Shown here: positions 41,272 through 49,419 of the stretch, piece after piece | Layout: every line of letters begins with the position of its first letter | Numbering within the stretch: the stretch's first letter is position 1 | NCBI GenBank assembly: GCA_965229095.1 | Contig: OZ245855.1 | Coordinates: 5,022,001-5,086,000 of the forward strand | Source of the DNA: Taibaiella sp965229095 | GTDB taxonomy: Bacteria > Bacteroidota > Bacteroidia > Chitinophagales > Chitinophagaceae | Direction: 5' to 3' | DNA length: 64,000 nt | Notes under the pieces: generated by a model | What the model was told of the DNA's origin: nothing | The model's database searches: none | Seen by the model: the letters and a program-made list of their open reading frames with translations, nothing else | Translations under genes and position numbers: made by a program

Positions 41272-42603
41272 ATGCAATATACTGCCACGAAACGACAAAT
41301 CCTCAAGCTGGCTGCCCCCATATCCTTGTCCCTGCTTATTCCGCAGATCAGTTTTATGGCCAATGCGGTGTTTTTGGGGCAATTGGGGCAATTGGAACTG
41401 GTAGTCAACGGGCTTACCAGCATTTATTACCTGCTGCTTACCTATATCGGTTTCGGGTTGAGCAACGGTATTATGGTATTACTGAGCCGCAGGGCGGGAG
41501 AGAACGATATGCAGGGCATGAGCCGTACTTTTACCAATGGTCTTTTCCTGTCGGCGATAAGCTCTTTGTTCCTCATGATGCTTTCCTTCTGGTTGTCGCC
41601 GTTGCTTTTCGGCTATAGCCTCAGGGACGAAAATATCTTCTTCAGCACCATTGATTTCCTTTACCTGCGCATCTGGGGGTTGCCCTTCCTCATGCTGACC
41701 CAACTGGTCAATGCCTTTTACATTGCTACCAACCGTTCCCGCCTCCTGATCTATGGCGCCTTAATGGCCAATGTGGTGAATGTATTGCTGGATTACTTCC
41801 TGATCTTCGGGAAGGCCGGTTTCCCGCAAATGGGCCTGAAAGGAGCTGCAGTAGCCTCTATTGCTGCCGAAGTAATGTACTGCCTGGTGATGTACAGTCT
41901 CTTTTTTATAAAAGGCCTGCACCGCAAATACCCTATCGCCCGTTACCTGCAATTCGATACCAAAATTTCGGTTCAGACTCTGAAAGTGGCGGCGCCGCTT
42001 ATCGTGCAGTATGTGTTCAGTATCGGCGGCTGGCAAATCTTTTATATTTATGTAGAGCACCTGGGAGTTACGCAATTGGCTACCTCTCATATCTTACGTA
42101 GTGTGCTGGGCATCGTGAGTATAGGCACCTGGGCACTAGCCTCCACCTGCAACACTATGGTGAGCAATATCATAGGCCAGGGGCAGTCGGAACAGGTGAT
42201 TCCCCTGGTGAAAAAGATCATTGGTATCAGCTTTACCTATACGATTTGTATTGCCTTGTTCCTCTTCTGTTTTCCCACAGTATTCCTGAGTGCTTATACC
42301 AGCGATACTTCTGTGATTGCAATGGGTGTCAGCAGCCTCCGCGTATTGGCGCTGTCCTCGCTCATTATGTGTATGGCGACCATCTGCTTCAATGCGGTGA
42401 TCGGTACAGGCAATACCCTGATCAACCTGTGCATAGAGGTCTTTTGCGTATGTGTGTACATTATATACATCACTATCGTGGTGGAGCGGCTGCGGGCGCC
42501 GTTGCATATAGCCTGGGCTTCGGAGCTTATTTACTGGGGTGCCTTGTTGCTGACTGCAGGCAGCTACCTGCTTTCCAAAAGATGGAAGGGGAAAGTGGTC
42601 TGA
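41272..42603 (+). CDS. MATE-family efflux transporter
   Basis: This is a 443-residue inner-membrane protein with twelve predicted hydrophobic segments in two similar halves, as in MATE (NorM/DinF-type) exporters that use Na+ or H+ gradients. The start MQYTATKRQILKLAAPISLS, the GQLGQLELVVNGLT loop, the YGALMANVVNVLLDYFLIFG segment with the family's NxxxDxxL, and GLKGAAVASIAAEVMYCLVM fit the family. Substrate unknown: drugs, dyes or lipid precursors are possible. It is convergent with phoH; a perfect 44-base palindrome separates them. Confidence 0.88.
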   Translation: MQYTATKRQILKLAAPISLSLLIPQISFMANAVFLGQLGQLELVVNGLTSIYYLLLTYIGFGLSNGIMVLLSRRAGENDMQGMSRTFTNGLFLSAISSLFLMMLSFWLSPLLFGYSLRDENIFFSTIDFLYLRIWGLPFLMLTQLVNAFYIATNRSRLLIYGALMANVVNVLLDYFLIFGKAGFPQMGLKGAAVASIAAEVMYCLVMYSLFFIKGLHRKYPIARYLQFDTKISVQTLKVAAPLIVQYVFSIGGWQIFYIYVEHLGVTQLATSHILRSVLGIVSIGTWALASTCNTMVSNIIGQGQSEQVIPLVKKIIGISFTYTICIALFLFCFPTVFLSAYTSDTSVIAMGVSSLRVLALSSLIMCMATICFNAVIGTGNTLINLCIEVFCVCVYIIYITIVVERLRAPLHIAWASELIYWGALLLTAGSYLLSKRWKGKVV

Positions 42604-42624
42604 GGGAGATCGATAATAGAAAGC

Positions 42625-42668
42625 ATTAAAAGAACCGGCCGGCGATATCGCCGGCCGGTTCTTTTAAT
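42625..42668. terminator. Perfect 44-base palindrome, probable bidirectional terminator
   Basis: The sequence 42625-42668 is its own reverse complement, centred on GATATC at 42644-42649, with GC-rich arms and ATTAAAAG/CTTTTAAT ends. It lies between convergent MATE and phoH. Confidence 0.8.
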
Positions 42669-42682
42669 GAGCAACATTTTTA

Positions 42683-43705
42683 TCAGGATTCTGCCTTCAG
42701 GTTGGCTCTGCGCTCTTTGCGCATTTCTTCCAGCTCTTCTTCCCTGGCGGCTTCTTTATCGTATGCGGCAATTACTGCCCTTACGAGCCGATGACGGACT
42801 ACATCGCTACCGCTGAGTTCGATATGGGCTATACCGTGGACGTTTTGCAATATCCTTACCGCTTTGCCAAGGCCCGACTTCTGGTTTTTGGGCAGATCGA
42901 CTTGCGACAGATCACCTGTAATGATGGCTTTGGCCGAAGGCCCGATACGGGTCAGGAACATTTTCATCTGCAGGTCCGTCGCATTCTGTGCTTCATCCAG
43001 GATAATAAAGGCATTGTCGAGGGTGCGACCGCGCATATAGGCGAGGGGTGCGATCTCGATCACACGGTTGGCCATAAAGTAGCTTAGCTTATCGGTAGGG
43101 ATCATATCGTCCAACGCATCGTACAAAGGTCTCAGGTAGGGATCGATCTTTTCTTTAAGGTCGCCAGGCAGGAACCCCAGGCTTTCGCCCGCTTCCACCG
43201 CCGGCCGGGTGAGGATGATCTTTTTTACCGCCTTGTTCTTTAAGGCGCGTACGGCAAGGGCTACGGCAGTATAAGTTTTACCCGTTCCCGCAGGTCCTAT
43301 GGCAAAGATGATGTCGTTCTTTTCGGATACGGCAGCCATCTTTTTCTGGTTCTGTGTTTTGGCGCGTATCACTTTACCGTTAGGGCCGAATACAAGTATG
43401 TCGTTCCCGTCTATAATATTAGCATTGTCGCTGGTACCATCGCCGTCGTCTTCGGCATCGCCCAGTATCTGTGCAAAGTAATTTTCGGATAGATTACCAT
43501 TCCTTTCCAGGTATCTGACAATAAGGTCAATTTTTTCGCGCGCGGTTTCTACTTCTTCCGGTTTCCCCGCAAGTTTTAGCTGTGTACCACGTGATAATAT
43601 TTTTAAGAGTGGGAATTTTTTCTTCAGTATATCGAATTTACTGTTGTTTACACCAAAGAATTCAATAGGGTTAACGGTCTCGAGATTGATGATGATTTCT
43701 GTCAA
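42683..43705 (-). CDS. PhoH-family ATPase
   Basis: This 340-residue P-loop ATPase has the N-terminal KH-like/PhoH region (LLKILSRGTQLKLAGKPEEV), then Walker A AIGPAGTGKTYTAVALAV (about 135-152), KNKAVKKIILTRPAVEAGESLGFLPG, LDDMIPTDKLSYFMANRVIE, and Walker B-type NAFIILDEAQNATDLQMKMF. These match PhoH/YbeZ proteins, linked to ribosome maturation and RNA metabolism with YbeY; ybeY is not nearby. The 5' end is divergent from the CrtI-like gene. Confidence 0.9.
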   Translation of the reverse strand: MTEIIINLETVNPIEFFGVNNSKFDILKKKFPLLKILSRGTQLKLAGKPEEVETAREKIDLIVRYLERNGNLSENYFAQILGDAEDDGDGTSDNANIIDGNDILVFGPNGKVIRAKTQNQKKMAAVSEKNDIIFAIGPAGTGKTYTAVALAVRALKNKAVKKIILTRPAVEAGESLGFLPGDLKEKIDPYLRPLYDALDDMIPTDKLSYFMANRVIEIAPLAYMRGRTLDNAFIILDEAQNATDLQMKMFLTRIGPSAKAIITGDLSQVDLPKNQKSGLGKAVRILQNVHGIAHIELSGSDVVRHRLVRAVIAAYDKEAAREEELEEMRKERRANLKAES

Positions 43706-43917
43706 GGTCTGTCGATTTAATGTACGTAATGGAGAACTGTTTAATCATGGAGCCGGGATGGTACGCCGGCGTTTACTTAAAGTTATGGATTAATTCGCTT
43801 CCTGATAGTATTATTTTAGTGTTAGCAAAGGTTATCAACTTCTGTCGCTTGATATGTGGAAAAATAATTGAATCTTCGCAACGATTATGCTTTCTGTTTA
43901 TTTTATCCCGGGTTATT

Positions 43918-45423
43918 GTGGCACAATATGACCTTGTAATTATCGGCTCCGGGCTGGGCGGTTTGCTCAGCGCAGTGCTCCTTGCAAAAGAGGGTATGAA
44001 GGTTGCTGTAATAGAACAAAATAAACAGGTAGGCGGTTGTCTGCAAACCTTTGCTTTCGAAAAAAAAGTTTTCGACAGTTGTGTTCATTACATAGGTGCG
44101 CTCGACGAGGGTCAGAGCCAGCACAAAATATTCGGTTATGCAGGCATTACCGGCGAACTGGAGCTTAAAAAACTGGATGAGGACGGTTTCGACCGGATCA
44201 TATTTGGTGATGAACCTACGGTATATCCGCATGCCCAGGGGCTGGAGCATTTTGCCGAAGTGCTGACGCCATATTTTGAAGGCTCGGAAAAAGAGCTGAA
44301 AGACTATGTGCGTACTTTACATACCGTAGGGGAACGCTTTCCTCTGTATAATTTACGCAACGGGCAGGCTGCTGAAAAAGAAGAGGTGAGCCGGTGGGAT
44401 ATGCACAAAGTGATGCACCGGATTTCTGATGAAAAGCTTCGGCATGTGCTGATGGGAAACAACCTGCTTTATGCCGGTTCGAGGGACAAAACGCCTTTTT
44501 ATATACATGCCCTGGTAGGCAAAAGTTATATCGACAGCGCATACAAGATCTCGGGTGGCAGCTCGCAGATATCCAAATTGCTCTGGCGCAGGTTGCAGGA
44601 ACATGGCGGGACTATTTTCCGGAAGGAGAAAGTAACCGGCCTGGAAGAAAAGAACGGCCTGATCACAAAGGCCAGAACGGCTTCGGGTAACGTGTACGAA
44701 GGTAAAAACTTCCTGGTGAATGTGCATCCGGCTATGGCCCTGGAATGGATCGATTGCGGCCTGGTAAAGCCCATGTACCGGAAACGGATCGCCACTGCCG
44801 AAAATTCTATTTCGGCCTTTATGGTCAATATCGTACTAAAGCCGGGAGCAGTGCCCTGGCGCAATCATAATATCTATTGGAACCGGAGTGCGGATACTTT
44901 TGATGCCGTGAATTACGAAGCGCAGCACTGGCCGGCAAACTATGCTTTGTATTTTGGTGAAGATGCCCAAAACAAAGGCTATGCTGATACCGTAGCCGTA
45001 CTGACTTATATGCATGCTTCGGAGCTGGAGCAATGGAACCATACTCATAATATTGCAGCGCAACCTTCGGCAAGAGAGGCTTCCTATCATGCTTTCAAAG
45101 AAGAGAAGGCGGCGGTATTGATCGATAAGGTCGCCGAACGTTATCCCGAGCTGAAAGAAAATATCCAGGCCTACCAGGTCGCTTCCCCGCTTACCTTCCG
45201 CGATTATATGGGCTCTCCCGATGGCAGCATTTACGGAGTTATGGCCGATGTGAATAACGAAGCAGGCACCCGCATTCCTATACGCACCAAAATACCGAAC
45301 CTTATGTTTACCGGGCAGAATATAGGCATACACGGCGTACTGGGAGTAAGCATCAATGCTGTAGCGGCTTGCGGCGAATTGCTGGGGCTGGATTATTTAC
45401 TGGAAAAGATAAACAAAGCATAA
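43918..45423 (+). CDS. FAD-dependent oxidoreductase, CrtI/retinol-saturase-like
   Basis: This is a flavoprotein of about 501 residues. The dinucleotide-binding motif is DLVIIGSGLGGLLSAVLLAK followed by VAVIEQNKQVGGCLQTF, both near the N-terminus, and the C-terminal FAD motif appears in NLMFTGQNIGIHGVLGVSINA. The layout resembles carotenoid desaturases/isomerases and all-trans-retinol 13,14-reductases. The substrate cannot be inferred, and no crt genes are adjacent. The frame runs back to 43720, but the first ~66 residues lack any family likeness, so I chose a GTG at 43918 (GTG GCA CAA TAT), which puts the motif about 4 residues from the start. The small MmcQ gene starts 4 bases after its stop. 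Confidence 0.82.
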   Translation: MAQYDLVIIGSGLGGLLSAVLLAKEGMKVAVIEQNKQVGGCLQTFAFEKKVFDSCVHYIGALDEGQSQHKIFGYAGITGELELKKLDEDGFDRIIFGDEPTVYPHAQGLEHFAEVLTPYFEGSEKELKDYVRTLHTVGERFPLYNLRNGQAAEKEEVSRWDMHKVMHRISDEKLRHVLMGNNLLYAGSRDKTPFYIHALVGKSYIDSAYKISGGSSQISKLLWRRLQEHGGTIFRKEKVTGLEEKNGLITKARTASGNVYEGKNFLVNVHPAMALEWIDCGLVKPMYRKRIATAENSISAFMVNIVLKPGAVPWRNHNIYWNRSADTFDAVNYEAQHWPANYALYFGEDAQNKGYADTVAVLTYMHASELEQWNHTHNIAAQPSAREASYHAFKEEKAAVLIDKVAERYPELKENIQAYQVASPLTFRDYMGSPDGSIYGVMADVNNEAGTRIPIRTKIPNLMFTGQNIGIHGVLGVSINAVAACGELLGLDYLLEKINKA

Positions 45424-45426
45424 GCT

Positions 45427-45765
45427 ATGAATGTAGAAACCATAAGGGAGTATTGTCTTGCCAAGGAAAATGCGGAAGAGGGATTTCCTTTCGGCGAAGG
45501 GACGCTGGTGTTTAAAGTGAATGGCAAAGTATTTCTCCTGATGGGCCTCGACGAGGTGCCTTTACGGTTCAATGCCAAATGCGACCCTGACGAAGCCTTA
45601 CTGTTGCGGGAACAACACGCCTGTATCATTCCCGGCTATCATATGAACAAGAAGCATTGGAATACCGTAATTGTAGATGGCACTTTAACCGATAAGCAGG
45701 TGAAAGCGCTGATTGATGCTTCGTACAACCTGGTGAAGCCCAAACCGAAGAAAAAGCAAGGTTAA
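45427..45765 (+). CDS. MmcQ/YjbR family protein
   Basis: This 112-residue protein has the MmcQ/YjbR pattern: a start VETIREYCLAKENAEEGFPF, LVFKVNGKVFLLMGLDEVPL, the PxxIPGYHMNKKHWNTVIVD block and a short basic end. The family has a CyaY/frataxin-like or DNA-binding fold in the literature; the function is not settled. It is just 3 bases downstream of the oxidoreductase gene and likely translated from the same mRNA. Codon use is like its neighbours. Confidence 0.88.
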   Translation: MNVETIREYCLAKENAEEGFPFGEGTLVFKVNGKVFLLMGLDEVPLRFNAKCDPDEALLLREQHACIIPGYHMNKKHWNTVIVDGTLTDKQVKALIDASYNLVKPKPKKKQG

Positions 45766-45788
45766 CATTTCTTATATATACCTTTTAC

Positions 45789-45884
45789 CAGGCCGGTACC
45801 AGCGATATGTTGTAGCGATGCCGGCCTGGATTATTTCCGGGCATTTTACGTTCAGGTCGCTTCGCGTCCCGACCGTAAAATGCC
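45789..45884. terminator. Two neighbouring hairpins between MmcQ and the HAD phosphatase
   Basis: CAGGCCGG/CCGGCCTG (45789-45796 with 45821-45828) forms one stem with a 24-base loop; GGCATTTTACG/CGTAAAATGCC (45840-45850 with 45874-45884) forms another whose interior partly pairs as GGTCGCTTCGCGTCC. They lie between convergent genes. Confidence 0.6.
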
Positions 45885-45889
45885 TTCCC

Positions 45890-46543
45890 TTATTGAAGAG
45901 ATTGCCAGATAGCTCCTGTAAACTCCTTCAGGGAATGGAGCTTTACATCGGCCAGGCCGAACCTGGGGTCTTCGTAGCGGGCTTCTTCGGGTACTACGAT
46001 CACCTTCATCCTGGCCGCCTTTGCCGATACCATACCATTTACCGAATCTTCCAGTGCAACGCAGTTCCAGGCTGCTTCGTTGAGGGCATGGGCGCATTGC
46101 AGGTACACTTCGGGATGCGGTTTGCCAAACAGCGCCGTATCGGCAGAAGTAAGCACCTGGAAGTAGGGCCGCAATTGGAAATGATCGATCAGGTCGTTGA
46201 GCATGCGGGTAGGAGAAGAGGTAGCCAGGCCCGTCTTTATACCATTGGCCTGTAACCATTGCAGGCAGGCTTTAGCGCCCGGCATAACGCCGCCTTCGGC
46301 CTTGGAGAGGGCTATAATATCGTCCAGGATATCTTCGGCCAATTGCTTTGCCGTGGCGATCCCGGGCCAGCCGAATTTTTCCTTCCAGTAATCCGTTACC
46401 TCGTATATCCGTAAACCGGTCGTGTGTTTGAAAAAGTCGGGACCAATAGGTACCTGATAGTGCGTAGCTACTTTAAGCATACTGACACCCCATAGCGGTT
46501 CTGTATCGAGCAACAGACCGTCCATGTCGAAAATTGCAGCCAT
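45890..46543 (-). CDS. HAD-family phosphatase, HxpB/YniC-like
   Basis: This 217-residue haloacid-dehalogenase phosphatase has motif I DMDGLLLDTEP (Asp nucleophile, about 6-16), motif II ATSSPTRM (Ser/Thr near 103-110), motif III Lys in LFGKPHPEVYLQ, and motif IV ALEDSVNGMVSAKAARM. The cap insertion follows motif I (YQVPIGPDFFKHTTG), typical of subfamily I. The wording is close to E. coli YniC/HxpB, which dephosphorylates hexitol phosphates and 2-deoxyglucose-6-phosphate, but the exact substrate is uncertain. It begins 51 bases downstream of DUF6089 with its own TACCTTCG box. Confidence 0.88.
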   Translation of the reverse strand: MAAIFDMDGLLLDTEPLWGVSMLKVATHYQVPIGPDFFKHTTGLRIYEVTDYWKEKFGWPGIATAKQLAEDILDDIIALSKAEGGVMPGAKACLQWLQANGIKTGLATSSPTRMLNDLIDHFQLRPYFQVLTSADTALFGKPHPEVYLQCAHALNEAAWNCVALEDSVNGMVSAKAARMKVIVVPEEARYEDPRFGLADVKLHSLKEFTGAIWQSLQ

Positions 46544-46564
46544 GAAAAATAAATCTGAAAATGA

Positions 46565-46591
46565 CGCGCTTTAAAATGCAGCGCGAAGGTA
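46565..46591 (-). promoter_or_regulatory. Small hairpin followed by a -7-like box (TACCTTCG) of the HAD phosphatase
   Basis: A 6-bp stem (CGCGCT/AGCGCG, 46565-46570 with 46580-46585) overlaps a minus-strand TACCTTCG (46584-46591), 40 bases before the ATG at 46543. It may end the DUF6089 transcript and start the next. Confidence 0.35.
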
Positions 46592-46594
46592 AGC

Positions 46595-47464
46595 TTATTC
46601 CGGCTGCCAAAGGCCTTCCATATGAGAAGGGCATTTATAGGTCTTTAACTGGAAGGAAAGGGAGAACTGCACCATCAGGAACTGGTCTTTGCTGGCATTG
46701 TCGCCCCGTTGCTTTCCTGCCCTGCCCAGTTTCTGGCCGTCGAGGGATACGGAGCGGTCCTGCAGCACCGAAGCTACGCTGGGGTTCATTGGGTTGGAAA
46801 GGAACTTATCGGCGCCTACATAAGTATTGCTTACATCGTCGATATAATCGGTAAGGGTAAAGCGGTTGACGATCTCAAAGCTGAAATTGACACCCGGGCC
46901 GATCCAGTATTTAATACCGGCGCCTACCGGGAAGGAGACACTGTAAGGTTTGTATTTACGGTCTTTGAATTCTTCGGTATTCTGACCTTCGGTACCCAGG
47001 GGCCGCAGGTTGTAACGGTGGCTGTTATAGGTAGTATAAGGCTCGTAATAAAAAGCGCCTACACCACCGGTAAGGTAAGGTGTGAAACGGTGATGCGGAT
47101 CTCCGGTCGCAAACCAGAAGAAATTGAACTCTGCCATTACATTGGCTTCCAGTATATCGGACCTGAAGCTGAGGTTGCGTTGCTGCTGGTAAGGATTAGA
47201 GCTGAATTTATCGTCGTAGCCTACTTTGGTATAGTTAAGCGCCCCGCGCACAGCTATATAAGGATTGAGATGGTACCGCACAAAGGCTCCTCCCGCCGGC
47301 CTGATGTATTTCATGCCATAATTGGGATTGAGATCGCCGAAGTAAGTAGAAGCGCCAAGCAGGAACCCGTATTCCGTTGATTCGAAGAACTGCTGGGCTG
47401 TAACCCGGGCTGTGCCGGTTACCAGCAAGGTAAATAAGAAAGCTTTCTTCAGGTATAATAACAT
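46595..47464 (-). CDS. DUF6089 outer-membrane beta-barrel protein
   Basis: This is a 289-residue protein with a signal peptide (1-24, ending RVTAQ) and alternating aromatic/hydrophobic strands. The opening of the mature part, STEYGFLLGASTYFGDLNPN, and PYIAVRGALNYTKVGYDDKF are typical of the DUF6089 family, predicted to be an eight-stranded outer-membrane barrel in Bacteroidota. No enzymatic motif is seen and a role in envelope integrity is only a guess. It follows a strong terminator and precedes the phosphatase gene on the minus strand. Confidence 0.87.
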   Translation of the reverse strand: MLLYLKKAFLFTLLVTGTARVTAQQFFESTEYGFLLGASTYFGDLNPNYGMKYIRPAGGAFVRYHLNPYIAVRGALNYTKVGYDDKFSSNPYQQQRNLSFRSDILEANVMAEFNFFWFATGDPHHRFTPYLTGGVGAFYYEPYTTYNSHRYNLRPLGTEGQNTEEFKDRKYKPYSVSFPVGAGIKYWIGPGVNFSFEIVNRFTLTDYIDDVSNTYVGADKFLSNPMNPSVASVLQDRSVSLDGQKLGRAGKQRGDNASKDQFLMVQFSLSFQLKTYKCPSHMEGLWQPE

Positions 47465-47538
47465 ACTTCTTTTGCTGCGGTTCGTTGGGGATAAACGCTA
47501 AAATAAGCTATTTTATTGTAGGAGCAATAAACCCTAAA

Positions 47539-47575
47539 ACAAAATTTGACAAACACAGGGTTTGTCAAATTTTGT
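47539..47575 (-). terminator. Terminator after pdhB
   Basis: A 16-bp perfect AT-rich stem (47539-47554 with 47560-47575) with a 5-base loop lies 16 bases past the pdhB stop. Confidence 0.85.
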
Positions 47576-47590
47576 ATAAACAGTTGAAAA

Positions 47591-48574
47591 TTATTTCTTA
47601 ATGTACATCACCTCTTTCACCAGCTTTACTACGCGTGGTACATCGGGCAGATAAGCAGCCACGAGATTGGGGGCATAGTGCATATTGGTATCGGCCGAGC
47701 AGATACGGTGAATGGGGGCGTCCAGGTAATCAAAAGCATCTTTTTGTACCCTATAGCTGATCTCGGATGATACGGAAGCAAATGGCCATTGTTCTTCAAC
47801 AATCACCAGGCGGTTGGTTTTCTTCACGGAATTGATAATGGTCTCATTATCCAGCGGACGGATCGTACGCAGGTCGATCACCTCGGCGCTGATGCCTTCT
47901 TTGGCCAGCTCCTCGGCTGCGCCCAGGGCCACTTTCATCATTTTGTTGAAAGAAACGATGGTCACATCGGTACCTTCTCTTCTTACAGCGGCTTTACCTA
48001 TCGGGATCAGGTATTCGCCTTCGGGTACTTCGCCCAGGTCGCCATACATCACCTCGGATTCGAGAAAAACTACGGGATCATCGTCGCGGATAGCTGATTT
48101 CAATAAGCCTTTCGCATCGTATGGATTGGATACCGATACTACTTTCAGGCCTGGTATATTGGCATACCAGCTTTCAAAAGCAGAAGAGTGTTGTGCACCC
48201 AACTGGCCCGCTGAACCATTAGGACCCCTGAACACGATCGGGCAGCCAAACTGGCCGGCACTCATAGAAAGCATTTTGGAAGCATGGTTCATGATCTGGT
48301 CCAGCGCCAGTACTGCAAAGTTCCAGGTCATGAATTCGACAACGGGACGCAGGCCGTTAGACGCGGCGCCTACTGCGATGGCGGTAAAACCCAGCTCCGC
48401 GATCGGGGTATCGATCACACGGCGGGGGCCAAACTCATCGAGCATACCCTGACTTACTTTATAAGCACCATTGTATTGTGCTACTTCTTCACCCATTAAA
48501 AATACACGTTCATCACGACGCATTTCTTCACTGAGCGCCTCGCGCAGCGCCTGACGAAAAGCTATTTCTGCCAT
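47591..48574 (-). CDS. pdhB: Pyruvate dehydrogenase E1 component, beta subunit
   Basis: E1 beta, with the alpha subunit, decarboxylates pyruvate using thiamin diphosphate. The 327-residue protein reads EEVAQYNGAYKVSQGMLDEFGPRRVIDTPIAE early (the TPP-contact Glu is in this stretch), has FNFAVLALDQIMNHASKM-like wording (CDR: MTWNFAVLALDQI), GGQxGxQHS-like PNGSAGQLGAQHSSAFE, and the C-terminal transketolase domain with RTIRPLDNETI and EEQWPFASVSSEI. The length is usual for a separate beta subunit. pdhA and pdhC are not adjacent, so the complex is encoded at several loci. Confidence 0.94.
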   Translation of the reverse strand: MAEIAFRQALREALSEEMRRDERVFLMGEEVAQYNGAYKVSQGMLDEFGPRRVIDTPIAELGFTAIAVGAASNGLRPVVEFMTWNFAVLALDQIMNHASKMLSMSAGQFGCPIVFRGPNGSAGQLGAQHSSAFESWYANIPGLKVVSVSNPYDAKGLLKSAIRDDDPVVFLESEVMYGDLGEVPEGEYLIPIGKAAVRREGTDVTIVSFNKMMKVALGAAEELAKEGISAEVIDLRTIRPLDNETIINSVKKTNRLVIVEEQWPFASVSSEISYRVQKDAFDYLDAPIHRICSADTNMHYAPNLVAAYLPDVPRVVKLVKEVMYIKK

Positions 48575-48629
48575 AAATTGATATCTTATTTTAAGAGGGG
48601 GTAAAAGTAAACTATTCTCCTGAAAAAGA

Positions 48630-48662
48630 AAACTACGCCAATAGTTTATAAAGGCGTAGTTT
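48630..48662 (-). terminator. Terminator after the 187-residue lipoprotein gene
   Basis: A 10-bp stem (AAACTACGCC/GGCGTAGTTT) with a 13-base loop lies 20 bases past the stop of the gene at 48683. Confidence 0.65.
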
Positions 48663-48682
48663 CCGTTAAATGCAATATATAA

Positions 48683-49246
48683 TTATTTCTTCTCTTCTTT
48701 TTTCTCTTCTGCTTTTTTCTCGCTGGCAGGTTTCAGGTTGATGAACAGGGATCTTGGACCCTGACTTACCTTGAAACGAAGTTCGGAAGCGCTCAATTTG
48801 TCGACGTGCAGGGTATCTGACCTGTCGGGCATACCGGGAGGCGGTGTTTTAGCCTTCAGCACTACTGCTTTATTGTCGTCGGTAAGGCTATATTTTAAAG
48901 AATCGGATCTTCCGCCGCCTTCCTGGATCATGATACCATCTTTCAGGAAGTTCATAGAGATCTGTTTAGCCATTTTTTCCTTTTCTTCTTTCTGATCGTT
49001 CATTTGTTTTTTGATGATCATCTTGAAGCTGTCCAGGTTAAAAGTACCGGCATACATAGCCATATTGCTGTCGACAACGCTTATCGTGTCTATAGATTTT
49101 TCCTGGATTTTCATCATAGAATCCGTAAATGGATCTTCGACGGTGTCAACTTGCCATTTGCGTGCAAGCTGGTCTTTAGGCGATTGGCATGCTGCCAAAA
49201 AAAACAGGCCACAGCCTGCAACAAATAGGAGGTTTTTTCGTGTCAT
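48683..49246 (-). CDS. Lipoprotein of unknown function
   Basis: This is a 187-residue protein with a lipobox LAAC (Cys20). The mature N-terminus, PKDQLARKWQVDTVEDPF, resembles lipocalin-like Bacteroidota lipoproteins, in which a WxxD segment opens a small barrel. The C-terminal 25 residues are Lys/Glu-rich. No active-site motif is seen. It is preceded by an AT-rich region and divergent from the 3-hydroxyacyl-CoA dehydrogenase; it is likely monocistronic. The family is not recognised with certainty. Confidence 0.7.
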   Translation of the reverse strand: MTRKNLLFVAGCGLFFLAACQSPKDQLARKWQVDTVEDPFTDSMMKIQEKSIDTISVVDSNMAMYAGTFNLDSFKMIIKKQMNDQKEEKEKMAKQISMNFLKDGIMIQEGGGRSDSLKYSLTDDNKAVVLKAKTPPPGMPDRSDTLHVDKLSASELRFKVSQGPRSLFINLKPASEKKAEEKKEEKK

Positions 49247-49389
49247 GGGCGCAAAGTTATAGATTTCAATAATAAATCGTAATTTTTTTGTCTTTCTTTT
49301 GTGTCAACAAAACGTCAGCTCTATAGAAAGGTACTTATCAGTCTATATATTACTCGTATTTACTATGCTCCCCGTTATTAAAAAATAGT

Positions 49390-49397
49390 TACCTTTA
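49390..49397 (+). promoter_or_regulatory. -7 promoter-like box (TACCTTTA)
   Basis: This is a one-base variant of TAnnTTTG, 22 bases before the 3-hydroxyacyl-CoA dehydrogenase ATG. Confidence 0.4.
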
Positions 49398-49419
49398 GGC
49401 GTTTTTAAAAAAAATAATC

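Noticed and set aside
43570..43585. A CCACGTG-centred site as a possible parS
   Set aside because: It lies inside phoH, is not a good 16-base palindrome, and is 30 kb from parAB.
43720..43917. The first 66 codons of the CrtI-like frame
   Set aside because: They lack flavoprotein likeness and would place the FAD motif far from the N-terminus; the region more likely holds the promoter.
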